Shown piece after piece: positions 1 to 8,413 of a stretch of 64,000 bases of DNA; the first letter of the stretch is position 1, and each line of letters begins with the position of its first letter. The DNA comes from Microbacterium horticulturae. Its GTDB lineage: Bacteria > Actinomycetota > Actinomycetes > Actinomycetales > Microbacteriaceae. The notes below the pieces were generated by a model. That model made no database searches. It was not told the origin of the DNA and was given only the letters and a program-made list of their open reading frames with translations. The position numbers and the translations under genes were made by a program. The DNA is taken from assembly GCF_029094505.1 (NCBI RefSeq), contig NZ_CP119108.1:3410001-3474000 (forward strand). Direction: 5' to 3'.

Positions 1-278
1 GTGATGGTGACGTTCGCGCGGCAGTGTCCGTCGACGGGAACGGTGCAGGCGGGCACGGCTCCGGCGCGCAGCACGACGGCGAACGGATCGTCGGCGGCCA
101 GCGGCAGCACGGCGAGCGCATCGGCTCCGGCGGCATCGAGCACGCGCGCGACGTTGATGCCCTTGCCGCCGGCATCTTCGCGAGTGGATGCCGCAGCCTG
201 CACGGCGCCCGGCTGCAGTGGCCCGCCGAGCACGATCGTGCGGTCGAGTGACGGGTTCACGGTGACGGTGACGATCAT
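1..278 (-). CDS. fruK: 1-phosphofructokinase, N-terminal part (cut by window edge)
   Basis: PfkB-family sugar kinase that phosphorylates fructose 1-phosphate to fructose 1,6-bisphosphate in the cytoplasm. The visible N-terminus starts MIVTVTVNPSLDRTI and continues with a GGKGINVARVL segment. Both are hallmarks of the 1-phosphofructokinase/tagatose-6-phosphate kinase group (NPxxD near the start, then the GGKGxNvA substrate loop). The remaining two thirds, including the ATP-binding GAGD motif, lie outside the window. The ATG overlaps the stop of the upstream DeoR regulator by 4 bp (ATGA), so the two are one operon and translationally coupled. A fructose PTS gene would be expected beyond the edge. 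Confidence 0.85.
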   Translation of the reverse strand, partial: MIVTVTVNPSLDRTIVLGGPLQPGAVQAAASTREDAGGKGINVARVLDAAGADALAVLPLAADDPFAVVLRAGAVPACTVPVDGHCRANVTI

Positions 279-1060
279 GCGACCCACACCTCCACGTCGG
301 CGGACTCGAGAGCCACGGCGAGGTCGCCAGTGGGCGCGGTGTCGGTGACGAGCACGTCGATGTCATCGAGGGCGGCGAACCGCACGAGCGATTCGGCCTC
401 GAACTTGCCGGCGTCGGCGACGACGATCACACGGCGCGCCGCGTGCACGATGGCCTCTTTGACCGCAGCCTCTTCGGGGTCGGGAGTGCTCAGCCCGAAC
501 GACGACGAGACGCCGTTGGCGCCGACGAAGACGATGTCGGGGCGCAGCGCCTCGATGGCACGGACGGTGCTGGCCCCCACCGCGGCGGCGGTGTCGCGTC
601 GCACGCGTCCGCCGACGACGGTCAGCGTGACCTCGTTGACGGCGGCGAGCGCGGGCGCCAGGGTCAGCGAGTGAGTGACGACGGCGGCCGTGGCGTGCAC
701 GGTCAACAGGCGCGCCGCCAGCTGTTCGGCGATGGCGGCGGTCGTGCTGCCCGCGTCGAGGAAGAGCGAGCCGCGGAAGCCCTCGTCGATCGCCTCGAGC
801 GCCCGCGCCGCGATCGCCGACTTCTCGCGCGCGTGACGGCGGATACGCTCGGTGATCGTCGTCTCGACCGTGCTGCCGCGCTCGATGGGAACGGCCCCGC
901 CGTGCACCCGGCGCAGTCTGCCGGCACGCTCGAGGACGTCGAGGTCGCGACGCACGGTCTCGGTGGTGACGTCGAATCGCGCCGCCAGGTCGTGGACCCC
1001 CACGCGTCCCTCGGCGGTCAGCACCTGACCGATCAGTTCGTGACGCTCCGTCGCGTACAT
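275..1060 (-). CDS. DeoR/GlpR-family transcriptional regulator of the fructose operon
   Basis: 261-residue DeoR-type repressor. Residues 1-55 form the winged HTH (RHELIGQVL, then DVTTETVRRDLDVLERAGR, then RRVHGGAVP). The rest is the sugar-phosphate-sensing DeoRC domain with FLDAGSTTAAIAEQL and an FVGANGVS-like segment. The chosen ATG (MYATERHE) is preceded by a strong AAGGAGG; an upstream in-frame ATG at 1111 would add 17 residues without family similarity. It is translationally coupled to fruK, so it probably senses fructose 1-phosphate or a related phosphosugar and controls its own operon. Whether it deserves the name fruR cannot be decided from sequence alone. Confidence 0.88.
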   Translation of the reverse strand: MYATERHELIGQVLTAEGRVGVHDLAARFDVTTETVRRDLDVLERAGRLRRVHGGAVPIERGSTVETTITERIRRHAREKSAIAARALEAIDEGFRGSLFLDAGSTTAAIAEQLAARLLTVHATAAVVTHSLTLAPALAAVNEVTLTVVGGRVRRDTAAAVGASTVRAIEALRPDIVFVGANGVSSSFGLSTPDPEEAAVKEAIVHAARRVIVVADAGKFEAESLVRFAALDDIDVLVTDTAPTGDLAVALESADVEVWVA

Positions 1061-1080
1061 CTGCGCCTCCTTGCTTTTCC

Positions 1081-1104
1081 CACACAATACAACACATTCC
1101 AACA
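1081..1104. promoter_or_regulatory. Candidate DeoR operator/promoter, direct repeats
   Basis: The AT-rich strip upstream of the DeoR gene carries repeated CACAA/CAACA units (CACACAA, ACAACACA, CCAACA on the plus strand). Tandem TGTTG-type repeats are common in DeoR-family operators. On the minus strand a weak -10 (TATTGT) falls inside the repeats. This is an inference from position and repetition; no TSS is known. Confidence 0.35.
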
Positions 1105-1168
1105 GAAGCAAAGGGAATTCTGGAGACGATCAAATGACTTTCTCAGCCGATCTCCCTACCTTTGCGGG

Positions 1169-1861
1169 ATGAAGAGGCGCACCGCGATCGCGCTGATCAC
1201 CGCCGGGGCCGTGGTGGTCGTGGGTGCCGTCGTCGCGCTCGCCGGTCCTGTCTTCTACCGCGACGTCATCGTGGGTGCGCCCGATCCGACCCCGACCGTC
1301 GCCACCGGCGCCACGGCCGGGGCGACCGTCGAGCCGGCCGAGGTGCAGGGCGCCTGGACCGTGTCCGACGGCTCATACGCCGGTTACCGCGTGGACGAGG
1401 TGCTCAACGGCACCGACGTCACCGTCGACGGCCGCACCGAGAAGGTCACCGGCACCGTGACGATCGACGACGCCGCGGTCACGGCCGCGTCATTCACGGT
1501 CGACGTCGACTCCATCGCCACCGACCAGGGCAGTCGTGACTCGTATTTTCGCAATACGGCGTTGCAGACGTTCCGCTACCCGACGGCGACGTTCACGCTG
1601 ACCAAGCCGGTGGCCGCGGCATCCTCCCCGCAAGTGGGGGTCAAGCAGACCGTCACCGCCACCGGCGAGCTGACGCTGCATGGCCAGACGCGGACCGTGT
1701 CGGTGCCGATGGACCTTCTGTTCGACGGAGAGACGGCGCAGGTGGCCGGAAGCATTCCGATCACGTTCGCCGACTACGGCGTGCAGGCGCCGAACCTCGG
1801 GTTCGTGAAGGTCGAAGACCACGGCTTCGTCGAGTTCTCCCTGGTGCTGACCGAGAAGTGA
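1169..1861 (+). CDS. YceI family protein, membrane-anchored
   Basis: 230 residues. Residues 5-27 form one hydrophobic N-terminal segment after MKRR, so it is an uncleaved anchor or signal peptide (no lipobox Cys). The YceI domain follows a Pro/Thr-rich linker: a lipocalin-like beta barrel with the family landmarks VDVDSIATDQGSRDSYFRN, YPTATF and GELTLHGQTR. YceI proteins bind isoprenoid-type lipids and are often stress-linked; the ligand here is unknown. The ATG at 1169 is chosen because the frame upstream has no protein-like sequence and the signal segment begins here. It is divergent from the DeoR gene. Confidence 0.85.
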   Translation: MKRRTAIALITAGAVVVVGAVVALAGPVFYRDVIVGAPDPTPTVATGATAGATVEPAEVQGAWTVSDGSYAGYRVDEVLNGTDVTVDGRTEKVTGTVTIDDAAVTAASFTVDVDSIATDQGSRDSYFRNTALQTFRYPTATFTLTKPVAAASSPQVGVKQTVTATGELTLHGQTRTVSVPMDLLFDGETAQVAGSIPITFADYGVQAPNLGFVKVEDHGFVEFSLVLTEK

Positions 1862-1892
1862 CGGGATGCCGCGGCCCGCACGCACGCTCAGT

Positions 1893-2474
1893 TCACCCCA
1901 GCGCGGACGTCGCTGAGCGCAGCTCGGCGAACGCGGCGCGGGTGTGCGTGATGAGTTCGCCGGGATCATCTGCTCGGGAGACGTCGGACCAGCGCCGATA
2001 GCCGATGCCGAAGGCGAGCACACCGAGTTCTGCCGACACCTGAGCGGACAGTTCGGAGACCCCCCGCCGACGCAGCGCATCGGCGATCGCCGCGGCCATG
2101 CCGACGCTCTTCATGGCGTTGCGGGCGCGGAGCTCTTCGTTGGCTTCGATGGCCGCGTGCAGTCGCGGGCCAAGCTCGCGGTTGAAATCGGTCATCGCGC
2201 CGCAGGCGCGGTCAAGGCCTGCCGCGACGGCGTCCAGCGGCGTGGCGTCCGCCGGCGCGGCGGCGACGCCCTCGGCCAGCAGACGGCTGAGCAGCTCCTG
2301 CCCCGCCGTGAGGATCTCGCGCTTGTCACTGAAGTGACGGAAGAAGGTACTGCGGGTCAGGCCCGCGCGCTCGGCGATCTGGGCGACGGTCGTCTCGTCG
2401 TACCCCTGCTCGGTGAACAGTTCGAGGGCCGCGACGGTGAGCCGTCCACGCGCATCGGGCTTCCATCTCGCCAT
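1893..2474 (-). CDS. TetR/AcrR-family transcriptional regulator
   Basis: 193 residues. The N-terminal HTH is clear (TVAQIAERAGLTRSTFFRHF at about residues 28-47), followed by an all-helical ligand domain with a TetR_C-like ending. It is divergently transcribed from the NAD(P)-dependent reductase gene at 2565, and the 90-bp gap holds two near-identical palindromes, so it very likely represses that gene and itself. The effector is unknown; substrates of the neighbouring reductase are the natural guess. Confidence 0.9.
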   Translation of the reverse strand: MARWKPDARGRLTVAALELFTEQGYDETTVAQIAERAGLTRSTFFRHFSDKREILTAGQELLSRLLAEGVAAAPADATPLDAVAAGLDRACGAMTDFNRELGPRLHAAIEANEELRARNAMKSVGMAAAIADALRRRGVSELSAQVSAELGVLAFGIGYRRWSDVSRADDPGELITHTRAAFAELRSATSALG

Positions 2475-2489
2475 GCCTTCATCCTACGT

Positions 2490-2542
2490 GATGCGACACA
2501 TGTCCCATCACGGTGCTAGCCTGATGAGACATTAGTCGCATC
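2490..2542. promoter_or_regulatory. Two 20-bp palindromic operators for the TetR regulator
   Basis: Two imperfect palindromes of the form GATGnGACnn/nnGTCnCATC lie at 2490-2509 and 2523-2542, between the divergent TetR and reductase genes. Their centres are 33 bp apart, about three helical turns, so two dimers could bind on one face. The second copy abuts the RBS region of the reductase. Sequence shows the repeats; binding is inferred. Confidence 0.7.
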
Positions 2543-2564
2543 ACTTTCGGAGGGAACCATCCCC

Positions 2565-3446
2565 ATGCGTGTTTTCGTCACCGGAGCAACCGGTCTCATC
2601 GGCTCGACCGTCACCGCCGAGCTGCTCACTGCCGGCCACACCGTCACCGCCCTCGCCCGCTCGACCGTCTCGGCTCAGAAGGCTGAAGCGGCCGGCGCCG
2701 ATGTCGTGCGGGGTGGGCTCGTCGACCTCGAGGTGCTGCGCGAGCAGGCGGAGCGCGCCGACGGCGTCATCCACCTCGCCTTCGGCAACGACTTCAGCTC
2801 TCCCGAGGCACTCCAGCAGAACGTCGTCGACGAGTCGGCCGCTCTCGAAGCGCTCGGTGCCGCCCTCATCGGCACGGGAAAGCCGCTGGTCACCGTGTCG
2901 GGCACCCCTGTGGCATCCGGCCGCCCATCGACGGAGGACGACCCGCTGCCCACGGACGGCCCGGTCGGCGGGCGCTCCATTTCGGTCGAGCGCACCCTGG
3001 CGCTCGTGAATCGCGGGGTGCGCACCTCGGCCGTCCGGCTGCCGCGCACGGTGCACAACCAGGGCGACGGCGGTTTCGCCGGGATTCTCACCCAGCTCGC
3101 CCGGCAAACCGGTGCGGCCGCCTACCCGGGCGACGGCTCACAGCGCTGGCCGGCCGTGCATGCGCTCGACGCCGCGGTGCTCTTCCGTCTGGCGCTCGAG
3201 AAGGCGCCCGGCGGTACCGCGCTGCACGCCGTCGCAGACGAGGGCGACGCCGTGCGCGACATCGTCGGCGTGATCGGGCGGCGGCTCGGGCTGCCCGTCG
3301 AATCGCGTCCGGCCGAGGCATTCGGCACGCTCGGGCCCATCTTCATCGTCGATCAGCCGTCCTCGAGCGCCCGCACGCGCGCACTGCTCGGCTGGGAGCC
3401 GACCCATCCCGGGCTGCGGGAAGACCTGGAGAAGATCCAGCGCTGA
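2565..3446 (+). CDS. NAD(P)-dependent epimerase/reductase (extended/atypical SDR)
   Basis: 293 residues. Rossmann start MRVFVTGATGLIGSTVTAEL (TGxxGxxG), a short acidic/substrate region, an SVERTLALV segment and a C-terminal LGWEPTHPGLREDLE ending typical of NAD-dependent epimerase-like SDRs that act on unknown small molecules. The canonical YxxxK is replaced by a Ser-x-x-Arg-type segment, as in many atypical SDRs of this group. The RBS CGGAGGG precedes the ATG. It is likely repressed by the divergent TetR protein and could be part of a xenobiotic or aldehyde/ketone response. Confidence 0.82.
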   Translation: MRVFVTGATGLIGSTVTAELLTAGHTVTALARSTVSAQKAEAAGADVVRGGLVDLEVLREQAERADGVIHLAFGNDFSSPEALQQNVVDESAALEALGAALIGTGKPLVTVSGTPVASGRPSTEDDPLPTDGPVGGRSISVERTLALVNRGVRTSAVRLPRTVHNQGDGGFAGILTQLARQTGAAAYPGDGSQRWPAVHALDAAVLFRLALEKAPGGTALHAVADEGDAVRDIVGVIGRRLGLPVESRPAEAFGTLGPIFIVDQPSSSARTRALLGWEPTHPGLREDLEKIQR

Positions 3447-3454
3447 GCCCGCGA

Positions 3455-3799
3455 TCACGCCCGGCGCAGGATCTTCTCCATCGCCTTGCCGCGCGCGAGC
3501 TCGTCGACGAGCTTGTCGAGGTAGCGGATCTTCTGCATGAGCGGGTCGTCGATGTCTTCGACGCGCACCCCGCAGACCACACCGGTGATGAGCCCCGCGT
3601 TCGCGTTCAGCTGTGCGTCGGCGAAGAACTGCGCGAACGTCGCGCCGTCATCGAGGCGGTCCTGCAGCGCAGGGCCGTCGAAGCCGGTGAGCCAGGCGAA
3701 GACCTCGTCGAGCTCGGCCTTGCTCCGCCCCTTGCGCTCGACCTTCGCAAGATAGAGGGGGTAGACCGAGGCGACCGTGGTGTCGAAGATCCGGTGCAC
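3455..3799 (-). CDS. DUF2200 domain-containing protein
   Basis: 114 residues, the usual length for DUF2200. The family core is intact: HRIFDTTVASVYPLYLAKVERKG at the N-terminus, ELDEVFAWLTGFD, then LITGVVCGVRVE and PLMQKIRYLDKLVDELARGK near the C-terminus. Function is unknown in the family; members are small cytoplasmic proteins. The stop lies 9 bp from the stop of the convergent reductase gene, with no clear hairpin between them. Confidence 0.88.
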   Translation of the reverse strand: MHRIFDTTVASVYPLYLAKVERKGRSKAELDEVFAWLTGFDGPALQDRLDDGATFAQFFADAQLNANAGLITGVVCGVRVEDIDDPLMQKIRYLDKLVDELARGKAMEKILRRA

Positions 3800-3826
3800 G
3801 CGCCCAGACTAACGCGCCGATTGACA

Positions 3827-3862
3827 GCATCCACTCCGCTCCACGACGCTGAGAGGGGATGC
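3827..3862. other. Inverted repeat in alcohol dehydrogenase leader
   Basis: Arms GCATCCACTC (3827-3836) and GAGGGGATGC (3853-3862) pair with one mismatch and can form a hairpin just before the RBS of the alcohol dehydrogenase gene. It is built on the GGATGC/GCATCC word that also forms several terminator-like hairpins in this window. Role unknown. Confidence 0.3.
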
Positions 3863-3880
3863 CGGAGCCGAAGGAGACTC

Positions 3881-4984
3881 ATGAACATCACGGGTGCCGT
3901 CCTCGAAGAGATCGGGCGTGACCGTCCGTTCGCGCAGTCGCGGCCGATCACGGTCGGCGCGCTCGACCTCGATGCGCCGCAGCCGGGCGAACTGCTCGTG
4001 CGCATCGAGGCGGCGGGCGTGTGCCACTCCGATCTGTCGGTGGTCGACGGCAACCGACCGCGTCCGGTGCCGATGCTGCTGGGACACGAGGCGGCCGGCA
4101 CGATCGAGAAGACCGGCGGCGACACCCCGGGCTTCGCGGTCGGCGACCGGGTCGTGATGTCGTTCCTCCCGCGATGCGGGCAGTGCGCGGCGTGCGCCAC
4201 CGACGGGCGCCTGCCGTGCGAGGCCGGCACGCGCGCCAACAACGCCGGCGTGCTGATGGCCGGCGGCTCGCGCCTGCATCGTGACGGCGAGCTCGTGCAC
4301 CATCATCTGGGCGTCTCCGGCTTCGCGACGCACACCGTGGTCGATCACCGCTCGGCGGTCGTGGTGGGGCGGGATGTCGCGCCCGACGTGGCCGCCGTGC
4401 TCGGCTGTGCGGTGCTCACCGGCGGCGGCGCGGTGATCAATGCCGGTGACGTGCAACCGGGGCAGGACGTCATCGTCGTCGGACTCGGCGGCGTCGGCAT
4501 GGCCGCACTCATCACGGCGGTATCGCTCGGCAACGGCCGGGTGATCGGCGTCGACGCGCTGCAGGCCAAGCTCGACCGCGCCCGCGAGTTGGGGGCCGAT
4601 GACGCCCTCACTCCCGGCGATGCCGTGGCGCGCGGCATCCGCGCCCCGCTCGTCATCGAGGCTGCGGGGCATCCGCGCGCGTTCGAGACCGCGTTCGCAC
4701 TGACCGCTCCCGGCGGACGCACGGTCACCGTCGGCCTGCCGGCACCCACAGCGACGAGCACCATCACTCCGCTGACGATCACGGCCGAGGCCCGGTCGAT
4801 CGTCGGCTCGTACCTGGGCTCGGCGGTGCCCTCGCGCGACATCCCGCGCTACGCGCAGCTGTGGCGTGAGGGGAAGCTGCCCGTGGAGGCGCTCATCTCC
4901 GACCGCATCGCGCTCGACGATATCAACGCCGCGATGGACCGGCTCGCCGCCGGCGAGGCGGTGCGGCAGATCATGACGTTCTGA
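3881..4984 (+). CDS. Zinc-dependent alcohol dehydrogenase (class III/aryl-alcohol type)
   Basis: 367-residue medium-chain dehydrogenase. The GroES-like domain shows the catalytic zinc ligands CHSD and GHEAAG and an intact structural zinc loop CGQCAACATDGRLPC. The Rossmann domain has VVGLGGVGMAA and an Asp (VIGVDA) that favours NAD over NADP. It would oxidise a primary or aromatic alcohol, or reduce the aldehyde; the exact substrate cannot be read. The start is set by a clear AAGGAGA RBS; an upstream in-frame ATG at 3794 would add an Arg-rich, unlikely extension. It appears monocistronic, with a hairpin directly after its stop. Confidence 0.88.
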   Translation: MNITGAVLEEIGRDRPFAQSRPITVGALDLDAPQPGELLVRIEAAGVCHSDLSVVDGNRPRPVPMLLGHEAAGTIEKTGGDTPGFAVGDRVVMSFLPRCGQCAACATDGRLPCEAGTRANNAGVLMAGGSRLHRDGELVHHHLGVSGFATHTVVDHRSAVVVGRDVAPDVAAVLGCAVLTGGGAVINAGDVQPGQDVIVVGLGGVGMAALITAVSLGNGRVIGVDALQAKLDRARELGADDALTPGDAVARGIRAPLVIEAAGHPRAFETAFALTAPGGRTVTVGLPAPTATSTITPLTITAEARSIVGSYLGSAVPSRDIPRYAQLWREGKLPVEALISDRIALDDINAAMDRLAAGEAVRQIMTF

Positions 4985-4987
4985 GAA

Positions 4988-5014
4988 GTGGATGCCGCGG
5001 CCCGCGGTGTCCAC
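4988..5014. terminator. Bidirectional hairpin terminator (GGATGCCG type)
   Basis: GTGGATGCCG (4988-4997) pairs with CGGTGTCCAC (5005-5014) using two G-U pairs. It lies 3 nt after the alcohol dehydrogenase stop and between convergent genes. There is no U-tract, as is common in high-GC actinobacteria. Confidence 0.55.
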
Positions 5015-5068
5015 GTCCGCGCCGCGCGGCGGCACTGTGCCCCGCCACGCCACGCGGCCGCGCTACTC

Positions 5069-5482
5069 TCAGTCGCCGCTGTCTTCCGTGGCCCCGACGA
5101 GCATCCCGATCCCGATCCCCAGCATCCAGGAGTCCTTGCTGATGGCAGTGCCGGCCTGACTCGGCCAGATGCTGTTGGGTTTGCGCAGCTCGGGCGTGCG
5201 CAGGTACATGCCCACCAGCCCCGACGAGAATCCGGTCAGGACGGCACCGGCCAGCCACGTCGGGATGAACGGCACCAGCAGCAGAGACCCGACGCTGATC
5301 TCCGCAATCGCGAGCATGCGCACGAATTTCGGCGCGGGGATGTTCCGGAGCATCGGAAACGCCCCCGCGGCCGCCCCGTGCAGACCCTCTGCTTGTTCGG
5401 TTCCAGCCTTCAGTTTCGTGATGCCGGAGTGCAGGATGTACGCACCCGTGACCAGTCTCGTCGGAACGTCGCGCAGTCGCAT
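5069..5482 (-). CDS. DoxX-like small membrane protein
   Basis: 137 residues with about three or four hydrophobic segments: RLVTGAYILHSGITKL near the N-terminus, FVRMLAIAEISVGSLLLVPFI, LAGAVLTGFSSGLVGMYL, and a short one near the C-terminus. The layout resembles DoxX/DUF4395-type membrane proteins, whose roles range from quinone-linked redox chemistry to unknown. The ATG at 5482 is supported by AAGGAGG. It is transcribed alone; the sugar ABC operon upstream on the same strand ends about 190 bp before it, at a hairpin. Confidence 0.7.
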   Translation of the reverse strand: MRLRDVPTRLVTGAYILHSGITKLKAGTEQAEGLHGAAAGAFPMLRNIPAPKFVRMLAIAEISVGSLLLVPFIPTWLAGAVLTGFSSGLVGMYLRTPELRKPNSIWPSQAGTAISKDSWMLGIGIGMLVGATEDSGD

Positions 5483-5617
5483 GTGTCCTCCTTGATCGAG
5501 CGCCCCGTCGAGGGCTGCTGTTGGCACGATACGCCAGGCCGCGCGAGTGCCGAACCCCCTTGCGCGCGAGTGTTGCCCCCGGGGACACCGCCGCCCGACC
5601 GAGTCCGCTCCTCTCCT

Positions 5618-5643
5618 CACCGGCGATGCCCGCATCGCCGGTG
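5618..5643 (-). terminator. Terminator hairpin of the ribose-type ABC operon
   Basis: A perfect 11-bp stem, CACCGGCGATG / CATCGCCGGTG with a CCCG loop, sits about 33 nt downstream of the permease stop on the minus strand. There is no U-tract. The rest of the 5483-5675 gap shows no gene. Confidence 0.55.
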
Positions 5644-5675
5644 CTGCCGTCGCGCGACATGCCGCGCTGGCCCGC

Positions 5676-6728
5676 TCACTCCGTCTCGATGAAGCTCTCG
5701 TCGGTGCCTCCGCCGTACCGGCGCCTGCTGAGCACGCGGGAGAGCAGGATCGCGATGGCGAGAATGACGCCGTAGAAGATCTGCTGGATGTAGATCTGCG
5801 CGCCCAGCAGCTGAAACCCTGAGACGCCGAACGCCAGGAAGTACACGGCGATGCCGGTGCCGATGGCGTTGAACCGCCCCGGCTGGATCGTCGTGAGGCC
5901 GAGGAACGCGGCGGCGTACGCCGGCAGCAGCAGGCTGTTGCCGTCGCCCGGGCTCGCCGACGCCTGCGTGCCGACGAACAGCAGCCCCGAGATCGCGGCC
6001 ATGAACCCGGCGATGACGAACCCATAGGCCCGTGCTCGTGCGACCGGAAAGCCGCTGAGCCGTGCGACCTGCCGTGACTGGCCGACGAACAGCGCGCGCT
6101 GCCCGAACGGCGTGAACGTCAGCACGTACCAGACGATGAGCATGATCACGATGCCGATGTAGAACTCCCAGGGGATGCCGAACAGGTCGTTGTAGAACAC
6201 GATCTGCACGAGGTCGCTCGAGACGCCCGTGATGGTCTGCTCGCCCGAGATCCACTCGATGAGTCCCACGAACACGGTGCCGGTGGCCAGCGTCAGGATG
6301 AACGAGTTGGCGTTGAAACGGATGATGAGGAACGCGTTGATCGCACCGCCGGCGAGCCCCACGGCCAGACCGATCAGGCAGCACAGCCAGATATTGACGC
6401 CGGCCTTCGTGTTGAGCACCGCGACGACCATCGACACGAGGCCTGACAGGCTGCCGATCGACAGATCGATGTCGCCGTTGGTGAGGGGAATGAGCAGTGC
6501 GAGCGCCAACACGAACAGCACCGCCTGCGACCCGAGCACGCTGGAGAAGTTCGCAGCGGTGAAGAAGCTGGGGGTGGCGATCGTGAACGCGATGATCAGC
6601 AGCACGAACGCGACCGGCAGCATCGCGCTCTCGAGGATGTTGCCTGATCGGCCGGCGAGGATTCCCCGGCGTCGCGTGATGCGCGTGCGCTGCGTCTGTG
6701 TCGGCGTGCTCAGCTTCGGTTCGGCCAT
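5676..6728 (-). CDS. Sugar ABC transporter permease (RbsC/BPD_transp_2 family)
   Basis: 350 residues, polytopic, with about ten hydrophobic segments after a basic N-terminus. Family landmarks are ALLIPLTNGDIDLSIGS-like, NANSFILTLATGTVFVG and GRFNAIGTGIAVYFLAFGV, matching the RbsC/XylH group of inner-membrane permeases. It partners with the double-NBD ATPase encoded 4 bp upstream and the binding protein before that. The start at 6728 follows AGGGGTGAAG; a frame-extending start at 6833 would overlap the ATPase gene by about 100 bp. Confidence 0.9.
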   Translation of the reverse strand: MAEPKLSTPTQTQRTRITRRRGILAGRSGNILESAMLPVAFVLLIIAFTIATPSFFTAANFSSVLGSQAVLFVLALALLIPLTNGDIDLSIGSLSGLVSMVVAVLNTKAGVNIWLCCLIGLAVGLAGGAINAFLIIRFNANSFILTLATGTVFVGLIEWISGEQTITGVSSDLVQIVFYNDLFGIPWEFYIGIVIMLIVWYVLTFTPFGQRALFVGQSRQVARLSGFPVARARAYGFVIAGFMAAISGLLFVGTQASASPGDGNSLLLPAYAAAFLGLTTIQPGRFNAIGTGIAVYFLAFGVSGFQLLGAQIYIQQIFYGVILAIAILLSRVLSRRRYGGGTDESFIETE

Positions 6729-6732
6729 GGCT

Positions 6733-8406
6733 TCACCCCTCCCGTTCGGACGTGCGCGCCCCGGCCGCGTAGACGGCGGCGGTGATGCGGTCGCGGGTGA
6801 TCGGCGCCGTGATCTGCGCAGCGATCGCCCCATCGGAGCAGACGAGCACCCGCTGCGACACGTCGGCGAGCTCGTCGAAGTCGGTGCTCACCCAGATGAT
6901 CGCGATGCCGGTGGCGGCCAGTTGTCGCAACATACCGCCGAGCTCGGCGCGGGTGCCGACGTCGACGCCCTGGGTTGGCTCGTGGAGGATCAGCACCAGC
7001 GGCGGGTCTTCGAGCCACCGCGCCAGCACGACGCGCTGCTGGTTGCCGCCGGAGAGCGACGAGACGAGAGCGGTGCCGTCGGGCGGCCGCACGCCGAACG
7101 CGCGCGCACGCTCGTCGGCGGTGCGCCGCAGCGCACGCCGATCGAGGAAGCCCCCGCGCACATACTGCCCGAGCACCAGCGACAGCATGTTCTCGCCGAC
7201 CGTGAGTGCGGGCGCTATCCCCTGCTGCGCGCGGTCGGCCGGCACCAGCGCGAGACCCGCGGCGCGTGCCGCGCGGGGGCTGAACCGGGCCAGGTCGTGC
7301 CGAGCACCGCCGACGCGGATCACACCGCTCGCGCCCGCGAGCGCGCCGAACAGCGCGTACGGCAGGTCTTCGGCGCCCGAGCCGAGCAACCCCGCGACGC
7401 CGACGATCTCGCCGGCGTCGACGGTGAACGTAGCGGCCCGCAACTGGCCGCCGACCACATCGGCGGCGTCGAACAGCGGGCCCGCGCCGGCGCCGGAGGC
7501 CGCGGCATCCCGCCCCTCCGCGCCGGGGGTGCGCACCGCCTCGACCGCCCGCGAGGCCGCACGCTCGATCGTGGCCGACACGTGGTGTCCCGAGATGAGC
7601 TCGACGAGGCTCTCGTCACTCGTGTCGGCGACGACGACGTCGCCGATGACCGCGCCGTCGCGCAGGATGACCGCGCGGTCGGCCAGCTCGCGGATCGCCG
7701 GCAGGTCATGTGAGACGAACAGCACGGCCGTGCCGCCCCTCGCGACCTGACGCACGAGGTCGAAGAGGAAGACCTTCTCGTCTTCGGGCAGGAACACCGT
7801 CGGCTCGTCGAGCACGAGAACGCCGTGGGCTGCTTCGCCGGTGCCGTCGGCGGCATTGACGCCGGCGCGCTCGCGGAACAGGCGCAGGTCCTCGGCCGCG
7901 CGCACGATGGCCAGCAGCGCCTGCGCGGTCGGCCGCAGGTCGCCGACCGTCGCCCGCGGGTCGAGGTCGACGTGGTACCGGTCGAACACCCGCTGCGCGG
8001 CGCGGCGTTCGCGGGACCAGCCGATCGGGGCGAGGATGCCACGGCCAGAGCCGACCCGTCGCCCGACGAACAGGTTCTCGACGACGCTCAGCCCGATGCC
8101 CAGGCCCAGGTCCTGGTAGACGAAGCTGAGCCCGAAATCGCGGTAGTGGTCGTGCGGCACCGGCAGCGGCACCTCACGCCCGGCCACTCGCAGCCGGCCG
8201 CCGGGCTCGGGCGCGTGGAACCCGGAGAGGATCTTGACCAGTGTCGACTTGCCCGACCCGTTCTCGCCGAGCAGGGCGAGCACCTCGCCCTGCTCGATCG
8301 TCAGGTCGACGCCGGCCAGCGCCAGCTGCCCGCCGAACCGCTTGGCGAGATGCCGCGCCTGCAAGGCCGGCACCGGAGCGCCGGCATCCCCTCCCACCGG
8401 ATTCAT
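6733..8406 (-). CDS. Sugar ABC transporter, double ATP-binding subunit (RbsA-like)
   Basis: 557 residues with two fused ABC ATPase domains, as in RbsA/MglA. NBD1 has an intact Walker A (GENGSGKST, about residues 49-57) and Walker B (VLVLDEPT), but its signature is degenerate (LRPTAQALLAIVRA instead of LSGGQ). NBD2 has the family-typical degenerate P-loop (GLLGSGAED) and a good signature (LSGGNQQRVVLARW), but its Walker B reads LILHEPTQGVD, with His475 where Asp is expected. The gene lies 7 bp after the binding-protein gene and 4 bp before the permease. It energises import of an unidentified sugar or nucleoside. Confidence 0.9.
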   Translation of the reverse strand: MNPVGGDAGAPVPALQARHLAKRFGGQLALAGVDLTIEQGEVLALLGENGSGKSTLVKILSGFHAPEPGGRLRVAGREVPLPVPHDHYRDFGLSFVYQDLGLGIGLSVVENLFVGRRVGSGRGILAPIGWSRERRAAQRVFDRYHVDLDPRATVGDLRPTAQALLAIVRAAEDLRLFRERAGVNAADGTGEAAHGVLVLDEPTVFLPEDEKVFLFDLVRQVARGGTAVLFVSHDLPAIRELADRAVILRDGAVIGDVVVADTSDESLVELISGHHVSATIERAASRAVEAVRTPGAEGRDAAASGAGAGPLFDAADVVGGQLRAATFTVDAGEIVGVAGLLGSGAEDLPYALFGALAGASGVIRVGGARHDLARFSPRAARAAGLALVPADRAQQGIAPALTVGENMLSLVLGQYVRGGFLDRRALRRTADERARAFGVRPPDGTALVSSLSGGNQQRVVLARWLEDPPLVLILHEPTQGVDVGTRAELGGMLRQLAATGIAIIWVSTDFDELADVSQRVLVCSDGAIAAQITAPITRDRITAAVYAAGARTSEREG

Positions 8407-8413
8407 GTCGCCG

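Noticed and set aside
443..1168. Upstream extension of the YceI frame
   Set aside because: Runs antisense through the DeoR gene; the signal anchor starts at 1169.
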